In this document: piece by piece, positions 57,771 through 64,000 of the stretch
Layout of the letters: every line of letters starts with the position of its first letter
How positions within the stretch are numbered: position 1 is the first letter of the stretch
DNA from: Panacagrimonas sp.
GTDB taxonomy: Bacteria; Pseudomonadota; Gammaproteobacteria; Nevskiales; Nevskiaceae
Direction of reading: 5' to 3'
NCBI RefSeq assembly: GCF_020697055.1
Contig: NZ_JAJFBP010000003.1
Coordinates: forward strand, 186,001 to 250,000
Length of the DNA: 64,000 nt
Translations under genes and position numbers: made by a program
The notes under the pieces: model-generated
The model's database searches: none
What the model saw: the letters and a program-made list of their open reading frames with translations, nothing else
What the model was told of the DNA's origin: nothing

Positions 57771-57801
57771 GAAACAAAGAAGCCCGCACAGAGGCGGGCT
57801 T
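57771..57801 (-). terminator. Intrinsic terminator of tRNA-Leu
   Basis: On the reverse strand AAGCCCGC/GCGGGCTT (57801-57780, 8 bp, 6-base loop) is followed by a T-rich tail (CTTTGTTTC), 35 bp after the tRNA 3' end. Confidence 0.7.
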
Positions 57802-57835
57802 TCGTTGCGGCGCTGTGCTACGGTCGCCGACTTAT

Positions 57836-57920
57836 TGGTGCCGAGAAGAGGACTCGAACCTCCACGGTTTTACCCGCCAGTACCTGAAACTGGTGCGTCT
57901 ACCAATTCCGCCATCTCGGC
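57836..57920 (-). tRNA. tRNA-Leu (anticodon CAG)
   Basis: An 85-base class II tRNA on the reverse strand: acceptor GCCGAGA/TCTCGGC with encoded ACCA end, anticodon stem CCAGT/ACTGG with loop TTCAGGT (anticodon CAG, reads CUG), long variable arm, and T loop TTCGAGT. tRNA-Leu next to rnr is a known gammaproteobacterial arrangement. The adhesin locus lies just beyond its 3' end. Confidence 0.96.
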
Positions 57921-57983
57921 ATGACGCTTCGCCTACACAGGCCGGAGCGACAAGGGCGCGAATTCTGGGGACGTGCTCCATCG

Positions 57984-60269
57984 ATGTCAATGAAATCAAA
58001 GAAACCACCTTCGTCCCGCGATTGGCGTTCGCAGGACCCCGCATATCACGCCGAGTCCGAGCGCTACGCCGACCCGATCCCTTCCCGACAGCTGATCCTG
58101 GATCGGCTCGAGGCGCATGCCGGTCCGCTGACCCTGGATGACCTGATCGGTCAGTTCAGCCTGTCCAAGCTCGACCAGCAGACCGCGCTGTCCAAACGCC
58201 TGCAGGCGATGGTTCGTCAGGGCGAGCTGGTCCAGAACCGCGTCGGCGCGTACGGACCGCTGGGCAAGATGAACGCGATCGCCGGCACCGTGCAGGCGCA
58301 TCGGGACGGCTTCGGCTTCCTGGTGCCGGACTCGGGCCCGCCCGACGTCTTTCTGCCGCCGCGGCAGATGCGCGAGCTCATGAACGGCGATCGCGCGCTG
58401 GTGCGCGTCACCGGCACCGACTTCAAGGGCCGACCGGAAGGCTCGGTCGTGGAGGTGCTCAGGCGCGCTTCGCGCCAGGTCGTGGGGCGCCTGCACATCG
58501 AGCAGGGCGCGAGCTACGTGATCCCGGACAATCCGCGCGTGCAGCAGGACGTGCTGATTCCGCCCGATGCGCGAGCCGGGGCGCGTCATGGGCAGATGGT
58601 CGTCGCCGAGATCACGGCGCCGCCGGGTCATCGCACGCTGCCGGTCGGACGCGTGCTCGAAATCCTCGGCGAGCACCTCGCTCCCGGCATGGAGATCGAG
58701 GCCGCGATCCGCGCGCACAACCTGCCGAACGTGTTTCCAGAGGACGTGCTGCGCGAAGCCGAAGCGATTCCGGACACCGTGCAGCCCCAGCAGTTCGAAG
58801 GGCGCATCGATCTGCGCAAGCTCGGCCTGGTCACCATCGATGGCGCCGACTCGCGTGACTTCGACGACGCAGTGCACGCGCGCAAGGTGCGTTTCACCGG
58901 CGGCTGGCTGCTGACGGTGGCCATCGCCGACGTCGCAGCCTACGTGCGACCGGGCACTGCGCTGGATCGCGAAGGGAGCGAACGCGGCAACTCGGTGTAT
59001 TTCCCCGACCGCGCGATCCCGATGCTTCCGGAGAAGCTGTCGAACGGATTGTGCTCGCTGAACCCGAACGTCGACCGGCTGTGCATGGTGTGCGAGATGC
59101 GCGTCAACGGCGACGGCGAAGTGACCAAGTCGCGTTTCTTCGAAGGCGTGATGCGCAGCGATGCGCGCCTGGTCTACGACGACGTGGCGGCGGCGCTGGA
59201 CGGCGAAGCGGGGCGCGTGCCCGACAAGGTGCTGCCTGCGCTCAAGGTGCTCAACGAATGTTTCGGTGCGCTGTTCAAGGCGCGCGAAGCGCGTGGCGCC
59301 ATCGACTTCGAATCCAGCGAGACGCGCATCGTGTTCGGCGCCGACCGCAAGATCGAACGCATCGTGCCGGTGCAGCGCAATCGCGCGCACCGCCTGATCG
59401 AGGAATGCATGATCGCCGCCAACGTCGAGGCGGCGAAGTTCGTGGCCAAGCACAAGCTCGCCGCGCCGTACCGGGTACACGAGAAGCCCGATGCGATGAA
59501 GGTGCAGGCGTTGCGGGAGTTTCTGCAGGCGCAGGGTCTCAAACTCGGCGGCGGCGACAATCCCGAAGCGATGGACTACGCCAAGCTGATGGCGCGCTGC
59601 AAGGACCGCACGAATCGGAGCCTGATCCAGACGGTGATGCTGCGCTCGCTGATGCAGGCGCGTTACAGCGCCGACAACAACGGACACTTCGGCCTGGCGC
59701 TCACGCACTACGCGCACTTCACCTCGCCGATCCGACGTTATCCGGACCTGCTGCTGCACCGCGGCCTCAAGCACCTGATCCATCGGCGCAAGGTCTCGGA
59801 CTTCGCGTATAGCGCGGGCGACATCGAGCGCAACAGCGCGCATTGCTCGATGACCGAGCGTCGCGCCGACGATGCGACGCGCGACGCGGTCGTATGGCTC
59901 AAGTGCGAATACATGAGCGATCGCGTCGGCGAGGAATTCGACGGCGTGGTCTCGGGCGTCGCGCCATTCGGCCTGTTCGTCATGCTCGGCGACCTGCACG
60001 TCGATGGCCTCGTGCACGTGAGCAGCCTGTCGAACGACTACTACCAGTTCGAGCCGCGCCATCACCGGCTGATCGGAGATCGCAGCGGTCGCGTCTACAA
60101 TCTGGGCGACGCGGTCAGGGTGAGGGTCACCCGGGTGAACCTGGACGAGCGCAAGATCGACCTCGAAATGGTCGGCGGCGAATCGGGCAAAAGTTCATCC
60201 TCGATTCAGGGCAAGCGCCCAGAATCGCCGCGAAATCCGAGCAAATCGCACAGGGGAAAACGTCGATGA
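57984..60269 (+). CDS. rnr: Ribonuclease R
   Basis: Processive 3'-5' exoribonuclease of the RNB family that degrades structured RNA, with roles in rRNA quality control and trans-translation. The 761-residue protein has an N-terminal winged-helix region (LTLDDLIGQFSLSKLDQQTALSKRL), cold-shock domains (AIAGTVQAHRDGFGFLVPD), and the RNB catalytic core with DGADSRDFDDAVHA (Asp cluster), IADVAAYVRPG and HYAHFTSPIRRYPDLLLHR. A C-terminal S1 domain (GEEFDGVVSGVAPFGLFVML) is followed by a basic tail. ATG 57984 (or 57990) is chosen over a start inside the upstream tRNA promoter region. The next gene overlaps by four bases. Confidence 0.96.
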   Translation: MSMKSKKPPSSRDWRSQDPAYHAESERYADPIPSRQLILDRLEAHAGPLTLDDLIGQFSLSKLDQQTALSKRLQAMVRQGELVQNRVGAYGPLGKMNAIAGTVQAHRDGFGFLVPDSGPPDVFLPPRQMRELMNGDRALVRVTGTDFKGRPEGSVVEVLRRASRQVVGRLHIEQGASYVIPDNPRVQQDVLIPPDARAGARHGQMVVAEITAPPGHRTLPVGRVLEILGEHLAPGMEIEAAIRAHNLPNVFPEDVLREAEAIPDTVQPQQFEGRIDLRKLGLVTIDGADSRDFDDAVHARKVRFTGGWLLTVAIADVAAYVRPGTALDREGSERGNSVYFPDRAIPMLPEKLSNGLCSLNPNVDRLCMVCEMRVNGDGEVTKSRFFEGVMRSDARLVYDDVAAALDGEAGRVPDKVLPALKVLNECFGALFKAREARGAIDFESSETRIVFGADRKIERIVPVQRNRAHRLIEECMIAANVEAAKFVAKHKLAAPYRVHEKPDAMKVQALREFLQAQGLKLGGGDNPEAMDYAKLMARCKDRTNRSLIQTVMLRSLMQARYSADNNGHFGLALTHYAHFTSPIRRYPDLLLHRGLKHLIHRRKVSDFAYSAGDIERNSAHCSMTERRADDATRDAVVWLKCEYMSDRVGEEFDGVVSGVAPFGLFVMLGDLHVDGLVHVSSLSNDYYQFEPRHHRLIGDRSGRVYNLGDAVRVRVTRVNLDERKIDLEMVGGESGKSSSSIQGKRPESPRNPSKSHRGKRR

Positions 60270-60958
60270 ACATGTTCAGGCCTTTATTGATATCGGTGAT
60301 CGCCGTCGGCATCGCCGGCTGCGCAGATGATCCGCACCGTCGCGCCAAGACCGGTGCCGGCATCGGCGCCGTCGTCGGCGCGGTGATCGGCGATCAGGTG
60401 AGCGGTGCGCGCGGCGCGCCGATCGTCGGTGCCGTGGTCGGCGCGATCGCCGGCGGCGCGGTCGGCAACTACATGGACAAGCAGCAGCGCGAGCTCGAGC
60501 AGCAGCTGGCCGAGGAAGCCCGCAACAACGAACTGCACATCGTGCGTCTGTCGGGCGACGCGCTGAAGATCGGCATCGCCAGCGACGTGAGCTTCGACCT
60601 GGGCAGCGCGACGCTGCGACCGGACGCGCTCGACACATACGCCAAGATCGCCAGCATCCTCAAGACCTACGACAAGACGGTGATCCATGTCGTCGGCCAC
60701 ACCGACACCAGCGGCACCAGCGAGCTCAACCAGAACCTTTCGGTGAATCGCGCCGCGTCGGTGGGCAGCTACATGGCGCAGAACGGTGTGCCGCAGACCC
60801 GCATCCGCGAGGAAGGCCGTGGCGAACGTGAACTGGCCGTGCGCACCGCCGACGGCGTCAAGGAAGCGCGCAACCGTCGGGTGGACATCGTTCTCAAGCC
60901 GGTGGTCGAGGGCAACGAGCAGGCGGCCTGGACGCCGCCGCCGTATTTGGGCGGGTGA
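60266..60958 (+). CDS. OmpA-family lipoprotein with glycine zipper (YiaD-like)
   Basis: A 230-residue outer-membrane lipoprotein: lipobox GIAGC (Cys19), then a glycine-zipper segment (AKTGAGIGAVVGAVIGDQVSGA and GAVVGAIAGGAVGNYMDKQ) and an OmpA C-terminal peptidoglycan-binding domain (ASDVSFDLGSATLRPDAL, VVGHTDTSGTSELNQNLSVNRA, EARNRRVDIVL). Resembles E. coli YiaD. It starts inside the rnr stop codon (ATGA), with AGGGGA upstream. A strong terminator follows. Confidence 0.92.
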   Translation: MNMFRPLLISVIAVGIAGCADDPHRRAKTGAGIGAVVGAVIGDQVSGARGAPIVGAVVGAIAGGAVGNYMDKQQRELEQQLAEEARNNELHIVRLSGDALKIGIASDVSFDLGSATLRPDALDTYAKIASILKTYDKTVIHVVGHTDTSGTSELNQNLSVNRAASVGSYMAQNGVPQTRIREEGRGERELAVRTADGVKEARNRRVDIVLKPVVEGNEQAAWTPPPYLGG

Positions 60959-60976
60959 GTTTTTCGGCTCGTTCGA

Positions 60977-61005
60977 TCGGGGCGCTTCGGCGCCCCGATT
61001 TTTTT
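60977..61005 (+). terminator. Intrinsic terminator after the YiaD-like gene
   Basis: A 9-bp perfect stem TCGGGGCGC/GCGCCCCGA with a TTCG tetraloop and seven T residues (60999-61005). Confidence 0.92.
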
Positions 61006-61055
61006 GTTGGCGGATAATCGCGCTTCCGCCGTCCCGGCCGCCGGAGTGCCCTGTC

Positions 61056-61337
61056 ATGAAACGCACGACCCGAATCTCGAACATCGCCCGTCCGCTGCTG
61101 TTGGCGCTGTGCGCGGCGCTGGCCGTCACCGGCTGCAACGACGCCGATCCCGACAAGCCTGGACGCCAGGTGAAGTCGCGCGCCGGCGAAGGACGCGAGG
61201 AGACCAAGCTGATCCGCAACACCGAGAACATCGGCTACGCGGGCAACGCCATCGGCGCCAAGGTCGACAAGGCGATCGAGATCAACGAGAGCCGCCCTGC
61301 CGATCTGGACCAGCGGCTAGAGGAACAGGGCCAATAG
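61056..61337 (+). CDS. Small predicted lipoprotein
   Basis: A 93-residue protein with a clear lipoprotein signal (ARPLLLALCAALAVTGCND, lipidated Cys27). The mature part is polar and charged (DPDKPGRQVKSRAGEGREETKLIRNTENIGYAGNAIGAKVDKAIEINESRPADL), perhaps helical. No family was recognised. ATG 61056 has GGAG nine bases upstream, and GATAAT (61013-61018) could be part of its own promoter. rlmB begins 4 bp after its stop, so the two share a transcript. Confidence 0.75.
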   Translation: MKRTTRISNIARPLLLALCAALAVTGCNDADPDKPGRQVKSRAGEGREETKLIRNTENIGYAGNAIGAKVDKAIEINESRPADLDQRLEEQGQ

Positions 61338-61341
61338 GCGC

Positions 61342-62091
61342 ATGGCGGAGCATTACATCGGCGGCTTCCACGCCGTCCTGGCCGCCCTCGAGGACGGCGC
61401 TCACAAGCCCTTCGAAATCCTGCTCGCGGACAGCCGCAACGACGAGCGCAGCCGACGCGTGCGCGAGCTCGCCTCCGGCCTGGGCGTGACGGTTCGCACC
61501 GTCGGCCGATCCGATCTGGACCTGAAGGTGCCGGGCCTGCGCCATCAGGGCGTGCTGGCACTGATGCCGCAGACCGAGCTGTCGGGCGAGGACGTGCTCG
61601 ATGCCGACCCGTCCGAGAATCGCCTGTTCCTCGCGCTCGACGGCGTGCAGGACCCGCACAACCTGGGCGCGTGCCTGCGCACCGCCGAAGCCGCCGGTGC
61701 GAGCGCGGTGATCGTGCCCAAGGATCGCGCCGCCGGACTCACCGCGGTGGCGCGCAAGGTCGCCGCCGGCGCCGCCGAACGCGTACCGGTCGTGGCGGTG
61801 ACCAACCTGTCGCGCACGCTCGAGCGCCTGAAGTCGCGCGGCTACTGGCTGACGGGTCTGGCCGGTGAAGGGCAGGAGACGCTGTACGAAGTCGATCTGA
61901 CCGGACCGCTGGTGCTGGTGATGGGCGCCGAAGGCGAAGGCATGCGCCGCCTCACGCGCGAGACCTGCGATCGCGTGGTGCGCATTCCGATGCAGGGCAA
62001 GGCCGAGAGCCTCAACGTCTCGGCAGCCGCGGCGGTGTGCCTGTTCGAGGCCTACCGCCAGCGGCATCACGGGACGTGGCGCAAGGGATGA
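61342..62091 (+). CDS. rlmB: 23S rRNA (guanosine-2251 2'-O)-methyltransferase
   Basis: SPOUT-class methyltransferase for 2'-O-methylation of G2251 in the peptidyl-transferase P loop. The 249 residues have the substrate-binding N-terminal domain (YIGGFHAVLAALEDGAHKPFEILLADSRND) and the knotted catalytic domain with DGVQDPHNLGACLRTAEAAG, VMGAEGEGMRRL and IPMQGKAESLNVSAAAAVCLFE. It sits between rnr and rpsF in the normal order and overlaps the next gene by four bases. Confidence 0.96.
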   Translation: MAEHYIGGFHAVLAALEDGAHKPFEILLADSRNDERSRRVRELASGLGVTVRTVGRSDLDLKVPGLRHQGVLALMPQTELSGEDVLDADPSENRLFLALDGVQDPHNLGACLRTAEAAGASAVIVPKDRAAGLTAVARKVAAGAAERVPVVAVTNLSRTLERLKSRGYWLTGLAGEGQETLYEVDLTGPLVLVMGAEGEGMRRLTRETCDRVVRIPMQGKAESLNVSAAAAVCLFEAYRQRHHGTWRKG

Positions 62092-63035
62092 AGCGCGGCG
62101 CGTGGATCGGGCTCGTCGCGGTGCTCGTCGCCGCGGTGCTCGGCTGGGCCTGGTACCTGGCTGGGCGCGACGTCGGCACCGCGTCGCCGTTCGGCTTCGG
62201 GTCCACGTCGGGTCCGGTGGATCCGGAATCGCCCGTCGGCGCGGCGCGCCCCGCAACCGAACCGCGTGTGATCGAGCGCGTCGCCGCCAGCGGCGTGCGC
62301 GTGCGCATCGAGCGGCGACCGCGCATCGACCTGCCGTCGCCGCCGTACGCCGACCGCGTGCGCGAGCTGCAGTTGGCGGCCGACGGCGGCGATCTCGTGG
62401 CGCGATACCAGCTCGGCCTGGTGCTCTACCAGTGCCGCGATGCGCCGCTCGACGACGCGGGCCTGGCGCGCGCGGTCGAGGAGATCCACCAGACCCGCAC
62501 GCGCCAGGGCTGGGACGTCAACGATCCCGAACAGGAGGAGCAGGTCCTGCGCACGACCTACTCGCAATGCGCCGGCGTGCCGGCCGAGGCGCGGACCCGC
62601 TTTCGCGAGCTGCTGCGCTCGGCGGCCGAACAGGGCCTGATGGAAGCGCAGCTGAATCTGATGTTTCACCTGCCGCAGGCGCAGTACTGCCAGTTCATCG
62701 AGGACTGCACCCCCGACCAGGCCCGGTTCATGGCCGGCCTGCGCGAGGAAGCGCGTGCCAACGTGCTCAAGGCGCGCGACGCCGGCTCGGTCGAGGCGCT
62801 GCGCACCGTGGGCGGCTGGGCCCTGAACGAGGAGATGGGAACGCCGGACGATGTCGAGGCCTACGCCCACTTCAGCGCCTACGACCAGATCCAGCAGGCC
62901 AGCGGGCGCGAGCGCGAACTGGGCGTGATGCTCGCGGGCCTGCGCAAACGGCTGCGTCCGGTCGACCTGGAGCGGGCGGAGTCCCGGGCCAAGGAGCTGT
63001 TGTCCAATCCGAAGTGCTGCGTGCTGACCCGCTGA
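62088..63035 (+). CDS. Membrane-anchored Sel1-like repeat protein, unknown function
   Basis: A 315-residue protein with one N-terminal membrane helix (WIGLVAVLVAAVLGWAWYLAG) and a Pro/Ser-rich linker. A helical periplasmic part has Sel1-like elements (LAADGGDLVARYQLGLVLYQC, SAAEQGLMEAQLNLMFHL, ARDAGSVEALRTVGGWALNEEMGTPDD). Five Cys residues (YQCRD, YSQCAG, QYCQF, EDCTP, and CC near the end) may form disulfides. ATG 62088 overlaps the rlmB stop. I do not recognise a specific family; similar-looking proteins are uncharacterised. Its operon with rlmB is probably incidental. Confidence 0.75.
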   Translation: MKRGAWIGLVAVLVAAVLGWAWYLAGRDVGTASPFGFGSTSGPVDPESPVGAARPATEPRVIERVAASGVRVRIERRPRIDLPSPPYADRVRELQLAADGGDLVARYQLGLVLYQCRDAPLDDAGLARAVEEIHQTRTRQGWDVNDPEQEEQVLRTTYSQCAGVPAEARTRFRELLRSAAEQGLMEAQLNLMFHLPQAQYCQFIEDCTPDQARFMAGLREEARANVLKARDAGSVEALRTVGGWALNEEMGTPDDVEAYAHFSAYDQIQQASGRERELGVMLAGLRKRLRPVDLERAESRAKELLSNPKCCVLTR

Positions 63036-63069
63036 AGGGCGCGTCACCCGGGTAATCGACCCGCGCGCG

Positions 63070-63098
63070 TTGCTTCGACCGGCCCGCTCCCCTAGAAT
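63070..63098 (+). promoter_or_regulatory. Promoter of the rpsF operon
   Basis: TTGCTT (63070-63075), exactly 17 bp, TAGAAT (63093-63098), with start expected near 63105, about 100 bases before rpsF. Confidence 0.65.
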
Positions 63099-63104
63099 TC
63101 GCGG

Positions 63105-63205
63105 CCCTTTTGCCAGGTCCGCCCGGCAAAGACCCTGTCCCACCGGTGGCACTACGGGGGACTACCCGGGGCTTCGAACAAGTCCCGACATCCACAGGAG
63201 TTTGC
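63105..63205 (+). promoter_or_regulatory. rpsF leader, candidate S6:S18 autoregulatory element
   Basis: The roughly 100-base untranslated leader contains TGCC...GGCA near its 5' end and a hairpin GTCCC/GGGAC (63137-63162) enclosing ACCGGTGGCACTACGG. rpsF leaders in many bacteria carry an RNA motif with CCG in a bulged hairpin that binds the S6:S18 complex. The position and CCG-containing loop fit, but I did not match the full consensus. Confidence 0.45.
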
Positions 63206-63610
63206 ATGCGTCATTACGAAATCGTGGTCATGGTGCACCCGGACCAGAGTGATCAGGTCCCGGCCATGACCGAGCGGTACAAGGCGATGGTCGAGGGCGA
63301 CGGTGGCAAGGTTCACCGCCTGGAGGATTGGGGTCGGCGCCAGCTGGCCTACGCGATCGCCAAGCTGCACAAGGCCCACTACGTGTTGATGAACGTCGAG
63401 TGCTCGGACAAGGCGCTGGCCGAACTCGAGAACGCGTTCCGCTTCAACGATGCGGTCATCCGCAAGCTGGTGGTCCGCAAGACCGCCGCCGAATCCGAGC
63501 AGTCGCCGCTGTTCAAGCTGCCGGAAGAAGACAAGAAGCCCGAATACAAGCAGCGCCAGCAGGCAGAACTCGCCGCGCAGGATGCGGCCGCCACCGAGGA
63601 GGCCGTCTGA
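63206..63610 (+). CDS. rpsF: 30S ribosomal protein S6
   Basis: Small-subunit platform protein that binds S18 and helix 22-23 of 16S rRNA. The 134 residues show [42 protein letters not shown] and [13 protein letters not shown], with the acidic, Gln/Ala-rich C-terminal tail usual in gammaproteobacteria. ATG 63206 has AGGAG five bases upstream. The stop overlaps the rpsR start by one base (TGATG), consistent with balanced S6 and S18 synthesis. Confidence 0.98.
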   Translation: MRHYEIVVMVHPDQSDQVPAMTERYKAMVEGDGGKVHRLEDWGRRQLAYAIAKLHKAHYVLMNVECSDKALAELENAFRFNDAVIRKLVVRKTAAESEQSPLFKLPEEDKKPEYKQRQQAELAAQDAAATEEAV

Positions 63611-63837
63611 TGTCGCGCATGTTCCGTCGCAAGAAGTCCTGCAAGTTCACCGCCGAAGGCGCGACCAGCATCGACTACAAGGATCTGGCCACGCTCAAGC
63701 AGTACATCGGTGAGAACGGCAAGATCGTTCCCGCCCGCGTGACCGGCACGCGCACGCGCTTCCAGCGCCAGCTGTCGGTGGCCATCAAGCAGGCGCGCTT
63801 CCTGTCGCTGCTGCCGTACACCGACAAGCACGAGTAA
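63610..63837 (+). CDS. rpsR: 30S ribosomal protein S18
   Basis: The 75-residue partner of S6. Motifs: [41 protein letters not shown], then [24 protein letters not shown] single Cys is present in KSCKF, so no zinc site is expected. It overlaps rpsF by one base and precedes rplI by 12 bp. Confidence 0.98.
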   Translation: MSRMFRRKKSCKFTAEGATSIDYKDLATLKQYIGENGKIVPARVTGTRTRFQRQLSVAIKQARFLSLLPYTDKHE

Positions 63838-63849
63838 GGAGCCCCTGAC

Positions 63850-64000
63850 ATGCAAGTGATCCTTCTCGAGAAAGTCAAGAACCTCGGCGACCTCGGCGAA
63901 GAGGTGAAAGTGAAATCGGGCTACGGCCGCAATTTCCTGCTGCCGCAGGGCAAGGCGCTGCCGGCCACCGATTCCAACCGCAAGGTGTTCGAAGGTCGCA
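63850..64000 (+). CDS. rplI: 50S ribosomal protein L9 (3' end cut by window)
   Basis: The first 50 codons of L9 are present: [20 protein letters not shown] followed by [20 protein letters not shown], the rRNA-binding N-domain. The central helix and C-domain lie beyond the window. AAGGAG (63837-63842) provides a strong ribosome site. Confidence 0.97.
   Translation, partial: MQVILLEKVKNLGDLGEEVKVKSGYGRNFLLPQGKALPATDSNRKVFEGR

Noticed and set aside
57780..57980. Attachment-site repeat of tRNA-Leu at the far end of the adhesin locus.
   Set aside because: No copy of the tRNA 3' end was found near 40.7-41.8 kb and no integrase gene is present.

Overview
The window is a GC-rich bacterial chromosome segment with nearly continuous coding, short gaps, ATGA/TGATG stop-start overlaps and many GTG/TTG starts. 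Two conserved gene orders point to a gammaproteobacterium, most likely of the Xanthomonadales (Lysobacterales). They are pcnB-folK-deoxynucleoside kinase-panB-panC-panD-pgi, and queG/nnr-tsaE-amiC-mutL-miaA-hfq-hflX-hflK-hflC-hisZ-purA ... rnr-rlmB-rpsF-rpsR-rplI. The taxonomic call is inferred from gene order and protein character, not from a marker search.

Region 1 (1-6.6 kb) is a drug-efflux locus. A MarR/SlyA-type regulator diverges from an operon of RND adaptor, RND pump, outer-membrane factor and a small TonB/TolA-C-like protein. A SlyA-like palindrome sits inside the efflux promoter. Region 2 (6.6-12.6 kb) holds rnt, a ZIP transporter, argG, and a small cluster of DCC-family protein, saccharopine-dehydrogenase-like/DUF4166 protein and alpha/beta hydrolase. 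Region 3 (12.6-18.9 kb) holds CIRCE-controlled groES-groEL, galE, glnE and tRNA-Glu(CUC). Region 4 (19-25.6 kb) holds pcnB, folate and pantothenate synthesis genes, and pgi. Region 5 (25.7-27.1 kb) is a PA2779/PA2778-type pair with a strong terminator inside the second gene. Region 6 (27.1-40.7 kb) is the queG to purA housekeeping run.

Region 7 (40.8-57.7 kb) is the accessory part. A secreted nuclease gene and a 546-bp gene-poor stretch lead into a complete LapA/BapA-type adhesin system, lying between purA and tRNA-Leu-rnr, two landmarks usually close together. It encodes a LapB-like type I exporter ATPase, a LapC-like adaptor, a LuxR-type regulator with a degenerate receiver, a 2035-residue adhesin with retention module, and a small conserved protein. 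On the opposite strand are a LapD-like c-di-GMP receptor and a LapG-like periplasmic protease. Last comes a TolC outer-membrane channel fused to an OmpA peptidoglycan-binding domain. The adhesin carries a TAAG cleavage motif at residues 108-111, LapG keeps its Cys-His-Asp triad, and LapD keeps the periplasmic GWxQ loop with enzymatically dead GGDEF and EAL domains. Together these predict c-di-GMP-controlled retention or release of the adhesin. The TolC-OmpA fusion, the pseudo-receiver regulator and the palindromes before the adhesin gene are the least ordinary parts.

Region 8 (57.8-64 kb) returns to housekeeping: tRNA-Leu(CAG), rnr, an OmpA-like lipoprotein, a small lipoprotein, rlmB, an unrecognised Sel1-like protein, then rpsF-rpsR-rplI behind a structured leader. 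rplI is cut by the window end and the marR-type gene by the window start.
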